Shown here: positions 52,775 through 64,000 of the stretch, one piece after another | How the letters are laid out: every line of letters starts with the position of its first letter | Position numbering within the stretch: position 1 is the first letter of the stretch | Assembly: GCA_028023455.1 (NCBI GenBank) | Contig: JAQFVV010006707.1 | Location: 372,001-436,000 of the forward strand | Direction of reading: 5' to 3' | Source of the DNA: Epiperipatus broadwayi | Lineage: Eukaryota > Onychophora > Udeonychophora > Euonychophora > Peripatidae | Length of the DNA: 64,000 bases | Made by a program: the position numbers and the translations under genes | Notes under the pieces: generated by a model | Databases searched by the model: none | What the model was told of the DNA's origin: nothing | What the model saw: only the letters and a program-made list of their open reading frames with translations

Positions 52775-52880
52775 GCATATGGAGAGGAGAGACTAATTAT
52801 TGGAAAATATGTATTGAACATGGAGAGGTCTTCATCCTGCAGTAGATCAATAATAATTTGAAATGATGATGATGATAAAA
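52775..52880 (+). mobile_element. RTE retrotransposon 3' end fragment
   Basis: GAACATGGAGAGGTCTTCAT, CCTGCAGTAGATCAATA and the final TGATGATGATGAT match in order the last 80 bp and (TGA)n tail of the RTE at 43195-43276. It is either a severely 5'-truncated RTE copy or a SINE that borrows its tail. Confidence 0.6.
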
Positions 52881-54385
<1,505 letters not shown>

Positions 54386-55747
54386 TGCGATCTTATTAAA
54401 ATTATTAAAAGGAAGTCTTATCATCGTAGACTTTATTTTAAAACACAGAATATCTTTTTTTATAATAATTTTATTAATTTCAGAAGATTGGTGAAGCATG
54501 TTTATAAAAGAGATTTGAAGAATTATATTAGAAGAATTGAGGTTAATATTTCATCTAACCCTAAAGAATTTTGGGATTTCATTAAAAAGTCTGGTTTGGG
54601 TAGAAAAAAGGTTCAAGCTACTCATGGTTTCACTTTAAGTGCAAATGACTTTTCAAAACATTTTGCTAATGTATATTCATCACATGATGCAATATCTTCA
54701 AATATTGCATTATTTTGTAATTCTTCAACTGTTCATTGTATGATTGACCATATTTCTAAGGATGATGTTGTTATGGCTATTAAGCGACTTAAAATTCATT
54801 CTAGTTTGGGAAATGATAATATTCCTTCATTTATTTACAAAGGGCTAGCTGAATTTATTGCAGTTCCTCTTGCATTTATTTTTAATTTATCACTGAATTC
54901 TTGTGTTTTTCCTAATGTGCTTAAGTGTGCCAAAATGGTCCCAATTTTTAAGAATGGTTCACGTAATTGTCTTAATAACTATAGACCTATTTCTGTTTTA
55001 CATACTATTGCTAGAATTTTTGAGAGGTGTGTTTATAATAAAATTATTTTAGATGTTAGTAAACTCATTTCTTCTTCACAGCATGGTTTTATACCTAATA
55101 GATCCGTAGAAACTAATTTGTTAACAATTTATGATCATATAGCTCATGCAATTGAGGACCAGCAGAGACTTGATGTTGTTTATTTTGATTTATCAAAAGC
55201 TTTTGATAAAGTAGACCACAGTATTCTTCTTCGCAAATTATATCAAATGGGTTTTTCTACTAAGCTTGTTTATTGGTTTCAATCCTTTCTTCATGGTTGT
55301 ACTGCATATATTAAATTTAATAATACTATTTCATCTAAGTTTAAATGTAATTTTGGAGTTCCTCAGGGTAGTATTTTAGCACCTATGCTTTTTAACATTT
55401 ATATGAATGACCTTAAGGATTGCTTAAAATCTTCTTATCTTTTGTGCTATGCAGATGACTGTAAAATCTTTAGAAGAATCACATCTGTGTTTGATTGCAC
55501 TCTTCTTCAAAAGGATATAGATAATTTTAGTGCTTGGTGTGATTTAAATAATATGATTGTTAATTTCAGTAAATGTTCCTTAGTCTCGTATTCTAAAAAA
55601 TCTGAAGTTTTGCATTTTTCTTATTTTATTAATTGTCACAAAATTATTTCTGTTGAATCCCAAAAAGATTTGGGAGTTATATTTTCTAGTAATGGATCCT
55701 TTCTTCCTCATTTGGAAATGATTATTGGTAAAGCTTTAAAAATATAG
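54386..55747 (+). CDS. LINE reverse transcriptase (CR1/Jockey-type), 5'-truncated
   Basis: The frame is open from the array edge at 54386, so the true start is lost; the first ATG/GTG-type start is near 54488. Counting from 54488: FWDFI (29-33) lies in the pre-RT linker, NNYRPISVL (163-171) in the finger, YFDLSKAFDKVD (232-243) in motif A with its catalytic Asp, FGVPQGSILAPMLF (289-302) in motif B, and LCYADDCKIF (319-328) in motif C with the catalytic DD pair. All catalytic residues are present. The frame ends at a TAG because the A run at 55738-55742 has five A where six would continue GKALKNIGTILRF in the next frame. A recent mutation or an assembly error could explain that. Confidence 0.85.
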   Translation, partial: CDLIKIIKRKSYHRRLYFKTQNIFFYNNFINFRRLVKHVYKRDLKNYIRRIEVNISSNPKEFWDFIKKSGLGRKKVQATHGFTLSANDFSKHFANVYSSHDAISSNIALFCNSSTVHCMIDHISKDDVVMAIKRLKIHSSLGNDNIPSFIYKGLAEFIAVPLAFIFNLSLNSCVFPNVLKCAKMVPIFKNGSRNCLNNYRPISVLHTIARIFERCVYNKIILDVSKLISSSQHGFIPNRSVETNLLTIYDHIAHAIEDQQRLDVVYFDLSKAFDKVDHSILLRKLYQMGFSTKLVYWFQSFLHGCTAYIKFNNTISSKFKCNFGVPQGSILAPMLFNIYMNDLKDCLKSSYLLCYADDCKIFRRITSVFDCTLLQKDIDNFSAWCDLNNMIVNFSKCSLVSYSKKSEVLHFSYFINCHKIISVESQKDLGVIFSSNGSFLPHLEMIIGKALKI

Positions 55748-56226
55748 GTACTATTCTAAGGTTTGGTCATCATTTCAGTGGTGATACAAAATTTAAATTA
55801 TTTTTATCATTGGTTCTTCCCATCATTGAATATTGTTCAGTCATTTGGAATCCTAGCTCTAAACAGGGATGTAACTTATTACAATCAGTGAGTAATAAGT
55901 TTTTTAAATATGTTTCTTTGGGAAATAAAACTGTTGTTCATCTTTCTTCTAGAAGACAATATAGAGATCTTAAATATCTTTATAAACTTGTTAATAAAAT
56001 AGTTCTTTTATCTGACACAATTTCTACTGTTGTAATTAGATCTCATGTGCATGATACTCGGTCTGCTTCTGTTTGTTACATTAAAACTTGTCATTCCAAT
56101 GTTCTTAGATTTTCTCCTTTATTTAGACTGCCATATTTATATAATCAGATTTGTAGTAATAATAATTACTTCAATTTAGATTATAATCAATTTTGTAATG
56201 TTATTAAATTTAAATGTCATATTTGA
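55748..56226 (+). CDS. LINE C-terminal region after a one-base frameshift
   Basis: This continues the RT protein in the -1 frame from 55741 to the TGA at 56224-56226. It reads LVLPIIEYCSVIWNPSS, the post-RT block typical of Jockey/CR1-type LINEs, then NKFFKYV, RRQYRDLKYLY, RSHVHDTRSASVCY and LFRLPYLYNQIC. These blocks follow the usual order for the clade's C-terminus. With one base restored in the A run the two parts make one continuous protein. Confidence 0.75.
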
Positions 56227-56547
56227 TTGGTTTAACTTGATTTTGTTTATATATATATGTTAAATTGTTTTATTATTATTATTATTTTGTTACGTGCTTT
56301 ATATTTATCCCTTTTATTTATTTGTTATTATTAATGTTTTAATAATAATTGTTTATATGCTGATATTTAATTTTACTTTAGATTTTTAAATGTGTTAATT
56401 ATCTTTTATTGAAATATGGCACATAATTATATTAATAATTTGTCATTTAAACTCATTTATGTATTTATATATTTGTTATGGTGCAATACTGTAATTGGCT
56501 TTATGCTGTAGTTTTGTACGGTAAATAAATGAATTGAATTGAATTGA

Positions 56548-56771
<224 letters not shown>

Positions 56772-56927
56772 GTTTCAAAGAATTTTATTAAACAAATGTT
56801 ACATAGATTTTTTACAACAAACGATTGTATTCTGTTACATAGGCAATCATAGGACTTTGGAACAAGTTCTAAATTTTAAAATCAATTGTATTTTACATTT
56901 TAAATAATCTGTTTGATGGTTATTCTG

Positions 56928-57410
56928 TTATAGGTTTGATGGCTGTCTTATGAGTGACCATGTTGCTGCTGCAATGTCTGGAGCGCTAATTTTGTAATCC
57001 CGCTCTTTTATTTGTTGAAGTTTTTTTGTAAATGTTGCTGGATGTCTTCTTGTATTGTTACCAAATGTAAATGAGCATCTTGTGCACCAGTATGCATATA
57101 GTAAAAAAGTTATTGCTCGTATTGTTGGGGTAGAGTTTTTTTTAAAAGATTGTAATATGTTTATTAATGACGTATTTTTCCTTTGGTAAGTTTCTATTAA
57201 CAATTTGCGTATATTGGATAAACTTGTGCATGAATAGAATATGTATTGTTGTGTCTCGTCTGCTGTGTGGCAAAGATTGCAAAAAGGATCAATGTTTTTA
57301 TATAGATGTCTGTATTGAAGGAAATATGATGTTGGTAATGCATAAAGGTTTATTTTTAATATAAAATCAAAATATTTTGGTTCTAATGACCATTTTTTGA
57401 ATTTTTTCAA
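56928..57410 (-). pseudogene. LINE C-terminal domain with CCHC zinc knuckle
   Basis: An open 160-codon piece ends at 56928. Early it has FDFILKINLYALPTSYFL, then FCNLCHTADETQQYIFYSC, a C-x2-C-x7-8-H-x4-C-type knuckle shared by many LINE C-termini and thought to help bind template RNA. After it come YAYWCTRCSFTFG and a Gln/Lys-rich end. It belongs to the LINE whose RT lies at higher coordinates. Confidence 0.7.
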
Positions 57411-57771
57411 TAATTGCTAATTGCTAATTCCAAGCATTGTTGTTTGTGTGTCTCCAGGATTTTCTGGGTATAATAGTTTTTAAATTTGCCAGTATGAATA
57501 TTTATATGTTGCTTCTATGTTAATTTGAGTAGATATTGTTGTGACACTTTGTATTAGTGAAGATAAATACTGTGAATTTGGAGGTGGAGTATCCATTGGT
57601 GTAATTGCGAGCAAACATTTTAGTTTAGGGGATTGTCTTATTGTTGATTGATTTCTGTATATGGAATGTGTAAATAGTGGGTAGTCCTAAACCATTGTTT
57701 TCTGTAGATTTCCTAAGAGATTTAGTGGATATTGCAACGGCTTTGCATCCCCATAGTAGTTTAGTGCATAA

Positions 57772-59569
57772 TTATGATATTTTTGATTTGAAATGTTTAG
57801 AGAAACTTATTATTGGAGAAAAATATGTTATTTTTGTGGTAATTAACATGTTGAATAATTGAACTTTTGAGTATATGGATAGGTATGCTTTTGATAAAGA
57901 GTTTGAAATTTTGTTTATGGATTCAAGTAATTTGTTTTGTATGGTTTGCCTCATACCATTTGTTCCCAAGTAAAATGGAAATCCCAGAAAAAGAGTGGGT
58001 TTGCCTTGAAAGTATTTAGTATATATTTTGGTTGTATATATGAACCAAGCTGCTGTTTTATTAGGATTGAATTTTAGTTTAAATTCAGATGAGTATTGAT
58101 CTAATATTTTTTGTAGTGTTGGAAATTCTTTGTGTGATTTTAAAAAAAATTATGATATCATCCATGTATGCTAAACATGGGATATTTTGTTGTGTGTGTG
58201 GAATTTGTATTCCAGCTATATTTTGTTGTATTTTTCTTATTAGTGGATCTATGTAGAATGTGAAGAGGAGTGAACTTAGTGGTGATCCTTGTGAAATAGA
58301 TTGTGATGGAGTGAATAATGTTGATTTCCTTCCATTGAGTGTGATATGAATTTGTCTATTAAGGAGAAGATTGGCAATTACATAGAGTAATGTAGATGGT
58401 ATTGTGGTGTTGGCTAATTTATTAAGAAGTATCTTGATTGACACTGAATCAAATGCTGCTTGAATATCTAATTGTACTGCTATTGGTGCATATTTTTTGC
58501 TTTTGTATTGTAGTCATAATAGTTTTAAAGAGTAATGCTGCTTGTCCAGTAGATGATTCTTTTTTTTTTCAAATTGTAGAGGTGATATAAGTGGAAGTAA
58601 GTGTTGTTCAATGTGATCTTTGATGACTTTTTCTAAAATTTTAATGGCTAATGTTCTCATAGAAATAGGTCTTAGATTGGTAGTGTTGATATATTATTAT
58701 TTTTTTATTAAATGGCACTATGGCTATGGTATTTAGTTCTTTAAGGTTGTAGATTTTTTGAGAGAGATGATTTGCTAGGTTGCAAATCTATTTTGATGTG
58801 AATTGGCTCAAATGTGTGAAGACAAATTTTGGTATACCATTTGTTCCAGGATGACATGTGGTTTTAATTGTATTAAGTTTATCTGCAAATTGTTGTATGT
58901 TAAATGGATAATTTGTTTCTGGTTGTCCAAAGTAATTATCTGAAGGTGTGAATCTTTTATGTTCTTGTAGTTTTTTCTTGAAGTAATTAAATATGGGTAT
59001 TATCATATTCTGTCCTGCATAGGTCATTCCTTCTATTTCTATTGCCATTGGTACTCTCAATTTTGGTGGATATCCTAGAGCCATCTAATATATGCTCTTG
59101 ACCATGTGTGTGTTTGTGAGAGACATATTTTTGCTTTTTTAATTGTTATGTATTCCTTTAGTTTGTTACATGTGTTATTGTAAATTTGTGTGAGCTTGTA
59201 TATATTTTCCTGTGAGTTATGTGAAGGATGTAACATTGTAATTCTTTTGTGTATTTCATCCGCTATTGTTAGAAGCCTTGAAGGTGATGGTGAGTTGTAT
59301 GTTAGATGATTTATGTTGAATGATAGTATATTGATAAATGCCAAGTATTTTTGTACTGGATCAAGTATGATAGTATCTAGTTTTCGTAGCATTATATATG
59401 TTTCTGAAAATAGGAATTCTAGGGTTGATGTTGGAGTGAGCATACGAATTGTTATTTCTAGCTGAGTGGTTGTTGTTTGAAAATTTGTTAAATTTATTAT
59501 AAGTGTTTGTGCTGAGTGATCAGAGAATGGAGATGGATTTAACTTAATATCAATTAGATGATGAAGCAT
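57772..59569 (-). pseudogene. LINE endonuclease C-terminus and reverse transcriptase (frameshifted)
   Basis: Reading right to left: 59569-59075 starts with DIKLNPSPFSDHSAQTLII, whose SDH is the terminal motif of AP-type endonucleases, followed by a linker. 59084-58788 has the 'TNGIPKFVFTHL' pre-catalytic block. 58444-58085 has SQGSPLSSLLFTFYIDPLI (motif B) and CLAYMDDIIIFFK (motif C, catalytic DD present). 57969-57772 is the thumb-like region (NKLLESINKISNS, KITYFSPIISF). Motif A is not in an open piece but lies at about 58440-58520. At least four frameshifts separate the pieces, so it is not functional. Confidence 0.7.
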
Positions 59570-59605
59570 TGGTGAGTAGATGCATAAGTCAATTAGTGTT
59601 GCAAA

Positions 59606-59898
<293 letters not shown>

Positions 59899-60591
59899 GC
59901 CGAAGATCTATATGTGGGTATAGAACTGAGACCACTTCATCCAAACATTTTTTATGAATTAATTAAAGGAATGGATTAAATCATTTATTTTTTATTTATG
60001 TAATTAGTGACGGGAAATTGGGATTTTAAACATATTAATTGATATGTGAAATAAATATTTTATAACTTATTTAGTTGTAAGCATTACACTTATTTTATTT
60101 CATTGCTGAAAGTATAATTTAAGCAAATATATTTCAGTGAGTGACTTTTTAAATTTCTTTTATATCACCTGAGATAAGAGGGCTGACTCTAGCAAATAGG
60201 ATACAACTTTGTTGGGCCTTAGAGAGTTGTTATATGTTAGATAATGAGTTGGGGGTTGTATAACCTTCCAGTCGGGGATTTTCTCCGTTTGGGAGTGGCA
60301 TGCAAAGATGTGTATTATTCACACACTTTCAAAGGTATGCAACCATTAACCTTTTGACGTTCATTGGCATGGTAATGAAATAACCATTTCCAAGATCTTG
60401 CTAAATTCATAATCTATTAATATAAATTAGATTATTAAATGTATATTTTTATTAAAATTAATATTTATATCTCACCCTAAGAGCTACTATCACCTCATGC
60501 CTGATATGTAAGCTAAAGTTAGTATGGGGTGGAGGTTTGCCCAGTACAATATATATATATATATATATGTACTATATATATATATGATAAG

Positions 60592-60628
<37 letters not shown>

Positions 60629-60641
60629 TAATTACTTATCA
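59899..60641. other. Non-coding spacer with an AT cruciform
   Basis: A less AT-rich stretch at 60170-60410 and another at 60480-60545 contain no frame I recognise. (AT)n runs at 60549-60628 are flanked in part by the 12-bp arms GATAAGTAATTA (60586-60597) and TAATTACTTATC (60629-60640), exact reverse complements that can extrude as a hairpin. Confidence 0.45.
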
Positions 60642-61310
60642 CATAAATATGTAATCTATTAATCTTATTTATTAAAGCTTCTATAAAAATTTATAGAAAT
60701 TTACAATACTATATAAGTAATATTAATTAATTAATTAATTAATTAATTAAACCTCTTACAGGATGAGTTTTTGTCAATCTAACCTGATGTCCTTACTTAC
60801 TTAGGAGACCAGTTGAGATCACTTCAAACATAAAAGTCAGTTTTTATTTAAATGAATAGACAATGCTCGATTTGATATTAAAGTTATAATGTGAATATTA
60901 ATGGTAAATTAATTGTGTCTTCTTTAATATCAGCTTAATTTTAATTGATAAAACAAAACCTATATTCTAATTAATTTTTGATAACCTGTTACAAAATAAT
61001 CACTTAAATATAAAAATATTAATTAATTAAATACCACATAAATGTATAATGTGATTAATATTATTAATTTACACCCTTTATAAAAATTTATAGAAACTTA
61101 TGGTCTTACATATGGCAATGATTGATGAAAAACCATTAAACCTCTTGTAGGACATATGTTTCCATTGATAAAATCGGATATCATCTGTTGCTAGGAGACT
61201 AAGTGAAATCATATGAAAGGAAACAACTTAATTCTATTTAAATAGATTTTCAACATTTAATTTTATATTAAAGTTTGATTTGATATTAAAGTACAAAAGA
61301 TGTTTAGTTA
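60642..61310. repeat. Diverged tandem repeat, about 397-bp period
   Basis: TATAAAAATTTATAGAAA occurs at 60682 and 61079, and AAACCTCTTACAGGA at 60750 matches AAACCTCTTGTAGGA near 61139, followed in both by an AGGAGACyAg-like block and GATTTGATATTAAAGT. A copy of that last block inverts at 61336-61356 (ACTTTAATATCAAATC). Also present is a (TTAA)n run at 60721-60749. The family is unidentified; I see no hammerhead core in it. Confidence 0.55.
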
Positions 61311-61586
61311 AATTATCATTAACATTCATATTGATACTTTAATATCAAATCAAGTATTGTGAGTCTATTTAAATGAAAGTTGAATTGATATGTTGGATGT
61401 AAACTCACATTGTTTTCTGAGCAGTAGACAATGTCAAATTTAATTGATATAGATAAGAATGTTATTAAACAACAATAAAAATTACAAAGAAATGAATTCA
61501 TATGTCACATGAACTAATTTAACAAGCTTGTATTACAAATGTTATATAAAGATTCCGCAAATAAGCTCTTAACAAGCTTTGCAGAA

Positions 61587-61644
61587 TATTCCCAACTGCA
61601 AATTGCTTTCTACTACTGACTACCTCAATGAAGTGCTAGGATAT
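61587..61644 (-). ncRNA. Hammerhead-like motif (family 2, tandem unit 1), degraded
   Basis: Minus strand: ATATCCTAGCAC, TTCA, TTGAGGT for CTGANGA, AGTCAGTAGTA, GAAAG, then a changed site and TTGGGAATATT. Outer stem I still pairs (ATATCC region with GGAATAT). Core changes should make it inactive. Confidence 0.45.
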
Positions 61645-61959
61645 TCAAGCATTAGATTTAAAAAAACAAGGCAAGCCCAGCACTTTATCTAATGGATATC
61701 TATTAAGTAGAAAATCTGAAGTATTCAGACATTCATGTGTCTTCCAATCCAGCTATCTAACTTGAATAGCCATATGGGACTGAACCAAGTTCAGTTACAC
61801 CATATATTAATAACTTTAGCAATATAAAAACACCCAAACTTTCAAAGCAAAAAATAAAAATACAAAGATTAAGCCATGTCACATGACCTAATTTAACAAG
61901 GTTGTATTACAAATGTTAAATATAGAGCTTGAAAATACGCTCTTAACAAGCTTTGCAGA

Positions 61960-62016
61960 ATGTCCCCAATCCCATACATTTCTTCTACTGGCTTTCTCAG
62001 TAACTTTCTAGGATAT
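61960..62016 (-). ncRNA. Hammerhead-like motif (family 2, tandem unit 2), degraded
   Basis: Minus strand: ATATCCTAGAAAGTTA, CTGAGAA (last core base pair altered), AGCCAGTAGAA, GAAAT, then GGGATTGGGGACATT. GAAA is intact but the cleavage triplet is not clear. Confidence 0.4.
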
Positions 62017-62080
62017 TCAAACATTAGGTTCAAAATACCAGGACAAATCCTGCACTTTGTAGATAACTATTATATATAGC

Positions 62081-63574
62081 AAGAAAAATCCAAATTCCAT
62101 AAAAGACTTATTTTTTTCATCTTTTTTAGCATCTTTACTAAATGAATTTAAAGCCTTTAATTATTTATTAAAAACATTTTTTTACCTTCTCATTTTTATA
62201 TAAAATAATATTATTTTTTGGAAGTCAGCATAAAAACATTCATTACAATAATTATATTTTTTTATTCTGTCTTTTTTTTTTTAACCAAAGTTCACAAGTA
62301 AATTTGTTTAATTAAATAAAAATATTTTGAAAGTCAAAAAAGTTAAACTAATTTGAATATTTAATTAGCAATATTATTAATACTATTCTTTTATTTTTTC
62401 TTTAATCATAAATATTTTGTAAAAATAAAATAACTAATAAAGATAATGAAAATGAAAATTTACAGTATATATGTATTTTTTTTAGCATTGTCATGCAAAT
62501 TGTGTAAGACCTAGTGTAAGAAATGAAAAATTAGCATAACTAAGAGGCAGTAAAATTAAAACTAATACATTTTCTGGTGTAAATATATTTACATAAATTA
62601 ATATTTCATAATATTTTACCAATCTTAGATTAAGGATGTCAAAAATATTCAAAATAGTTTCAAAAAGAGCTAGATGAACAACTAAAATTCTACATTTAAT
62701 TTCTAAATATTTTTGAAAGATCTATAGAGGGGTTGCATTTAAGGTGGCTATATTAGATAAAAACGTTTACTGTAATGATATAATAAATAAATAAATAAAT
62801 CTAACAAATGAAAAAACTGGATTAAAGTTGAAGAGTAATCTAAAACTTTTCTTACTTGATCTTAATTGAACATTATATTAGAAAGTATACTGATTTTGCT
62901 TTTTGAGTGTCATTTCTCTAATTATGTCTTATAATATAAAAAAGATATCTGTATTAACTTTAAAAAATATAGATGATGTTTTATGATTTAAATTTTAATT
63001 AAGAGAAAATTGTAATTGTCAATAATACAAAGATAAAATTATTGTTTTTTAATAAACCCATAATATCAGTTACTTTTATACTATAAAAAATAGATAAATA
63101 ACAGAGAAATTGAAAAAGAAAATGATTTAATTGGCCATTCTTTATTTTCTGAACCATAAAAATCTTTATATGAATATTTTTTGTAATTTTAATATTATTT
63201 AACACCAAATAAAAAAACAACAACTATTAATTCGTAGACATTTACAATGTTTACACAGAGCCTGAATATATTTGGTATAAATTTTACTTTTAAAAATATA
63301 TATATTTATTCATAATAAAAACTTTTACATATAATCAATCAATCATTAAACAAGGTCTAGCACCTCTCATTATATTGAGAGTAGTAATTATGAACAAGAC
63401 AATCAATTTAGGTTAAAGTATATTAGTCCAAGAGTGCAGTGTTCAATATGACCATGTGTCTTTGATCATTTTTTTGTTGAATAATCTTCGTCCCCTTTCT
63501 TGATTTTTTCCAAGCTGTTACAAAACAATTGAACTACTTCTGATTCTGATTTTAATTATCTTCCATCTGGTTTT
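62081..63574. other. AT-rich non-coding spacer
   Basis: No gene recognised. Several T and A runs and a short (AAAT)n at 62783-62800. The minus frame 62999-63223 is Ile/Asn/Lys-rich by composition only. Confidence 0.45.
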
Positions 63575-64000
63575 TCATAATGAGAATATGATGAAGATTG
63601 CAATTCTGATAAGTCCAAAAATTTTGTAATTTATACAGTCTCGTATTGATGCAATACAATTCACTCCCATTTGGGAGCGGTTTTGGATAAATTTCCCAAC
63701 TTGGTCAAATTGCATACATGCTCCAATTAGGTGTTTAATTGTTTCATCTTCTTGCCCACAAAATTGGCATATATGGTCAAGTTTTTTAAACTCCTTTTAT
63801 ATACAAGAAACCAATTGGTGGGCAAAGTGTCTCCAATGATCAGAATATAATTCTTGATAAGAGCCTATTGTTAGTTAAATTTAGTTTACTTGGCAAACAT
63901 TGTAACTCTGAATTCATTAGCTGACTTGATTTCCATAGTCTGTTCTTATTTGTAAATAGTAGTTGTTCTGATGTAGTGAATTTCCTTAGGTATTTATTTA
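63575..64000 (-). pseudogene. LINE C-terminus with CCHC knuckle (runs off right edge)
   Basis: On the minus strand the open piece from about 63784 to the stop at 63575 reads DHICQFCGQEDETIKHL then IGACMQFDQVGKF, a C-x2-C...H-x4-C knuckle of LINE C-termini. Upstream pieces LTNNRLLSRI and YSDHWRHFAHQLVSC (63790-63880) and LFTNKNRLWKSSQLMNSELQ (63890-63960) continue it with a frameshift and a stop between them. It is distinct in sequence from the other LINEs in the window. The RT lies beyond the window. Confidence 0.6.

Larger units (their letters stand above)
61510..62080 (-). mobile_element. Hammerhead/B-box element, family 2, direct tandem pair (374-bp period)
   Basis: AATTTAACAAG(C/G)TTGTATTACA occurs at 61516 and 61890, so two minus-sense units are in direct tandem. 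The complete unit has the B-box-like GGTTCAGTCCC (61776-61786 on the minus strand), then TAGCTGGATTGG, then ATCCATTAGATAAAGTGC, a hammerhead about 130 nt from the B box, and CTGCAAAGCTTGTTAAG. The same order and spacing occur in the copy at 46.2 kb. The second unit is cut off near 62080. Confidence 0.75.

Overview
The window is animal (metazoan) nuclear DNA, very AT-rich and gene-poor. It holds long (AT)n and (ATT)n microsatellites, many decayed transposons and almost no coding exons. The mix of RTE, CR1/Jockey-type and other LINEs, hAT transposons and hammerhead-ribozyme repeats points to an invertebrate. I cannot name the species; an arthropod, cnidarian or mollusc would all fit.

Layout. 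Positions 1-2276 carry the only gene-like coding region: a long, Asn/Lys-rich, low-complexity reading frame with MELT-like motifs and three KEN-box-like motifs. It suggests a KNL1/Spc105-type kinetochore scaffold, but it is broken by three apparent frameshifts and runs off the left edge. Positions 2.3-10 kb are anonymous AT-rich DNA with two (TA)n arrays of about 100 bp. At 10.3-19.8 kb there are two copies of a tRNA-box-containing element with a hammerhead core, a 238-bp near-perfect palindrome, a possible 54-nt exon, a hAT MITE and a 2.7-kb decayed hAT transposon. At 21.2-22.7 kb lies a decayed minus-strand LINE. At 22.9-23.5, 30.7-31.5, 37.7 and 39.4-40.15 kb are copies of a second hammerhead repeat family, some as head-to-head inverted dimers and one as a direct tandem with a 454-bp period. 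A decayed RTE retrotransposon occupies 40.5-43.3 kb. A third hammerhead family lies at 46.2-46.5 kb and as a tandem pair at 61.5-62.1 kb. At 54.2-59.9 kb two different LINEs point tail to tail and are flanked on all sides by three (ATT)n arrays of 220-290 bp. The right edge enters another LINE C-terminus on the minus strand.

Main result. Three related families of short repeats, eleven candidate sites in all, carry a motif that folds as a minimal type I hammerhead ribozyme: CUGANGA core, stem II, GAAA, a two-base-pair stem III, a UH cleavage site, and a stem I with an internal loop. The flanking stem I bases differ between families, but each family keeps its own pairing. A tRNA B-box-like sequence lies nearby in every family. 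This architecture (Pol III-like box, hammerhead, tandem or inverted dimers) resembles Schistosoma Sm-alpha SINE-like elements and metazoan retrozymes. It is the strongest candidate here for an undescribed system. All assignments come from reading the sequence; no database search was run.
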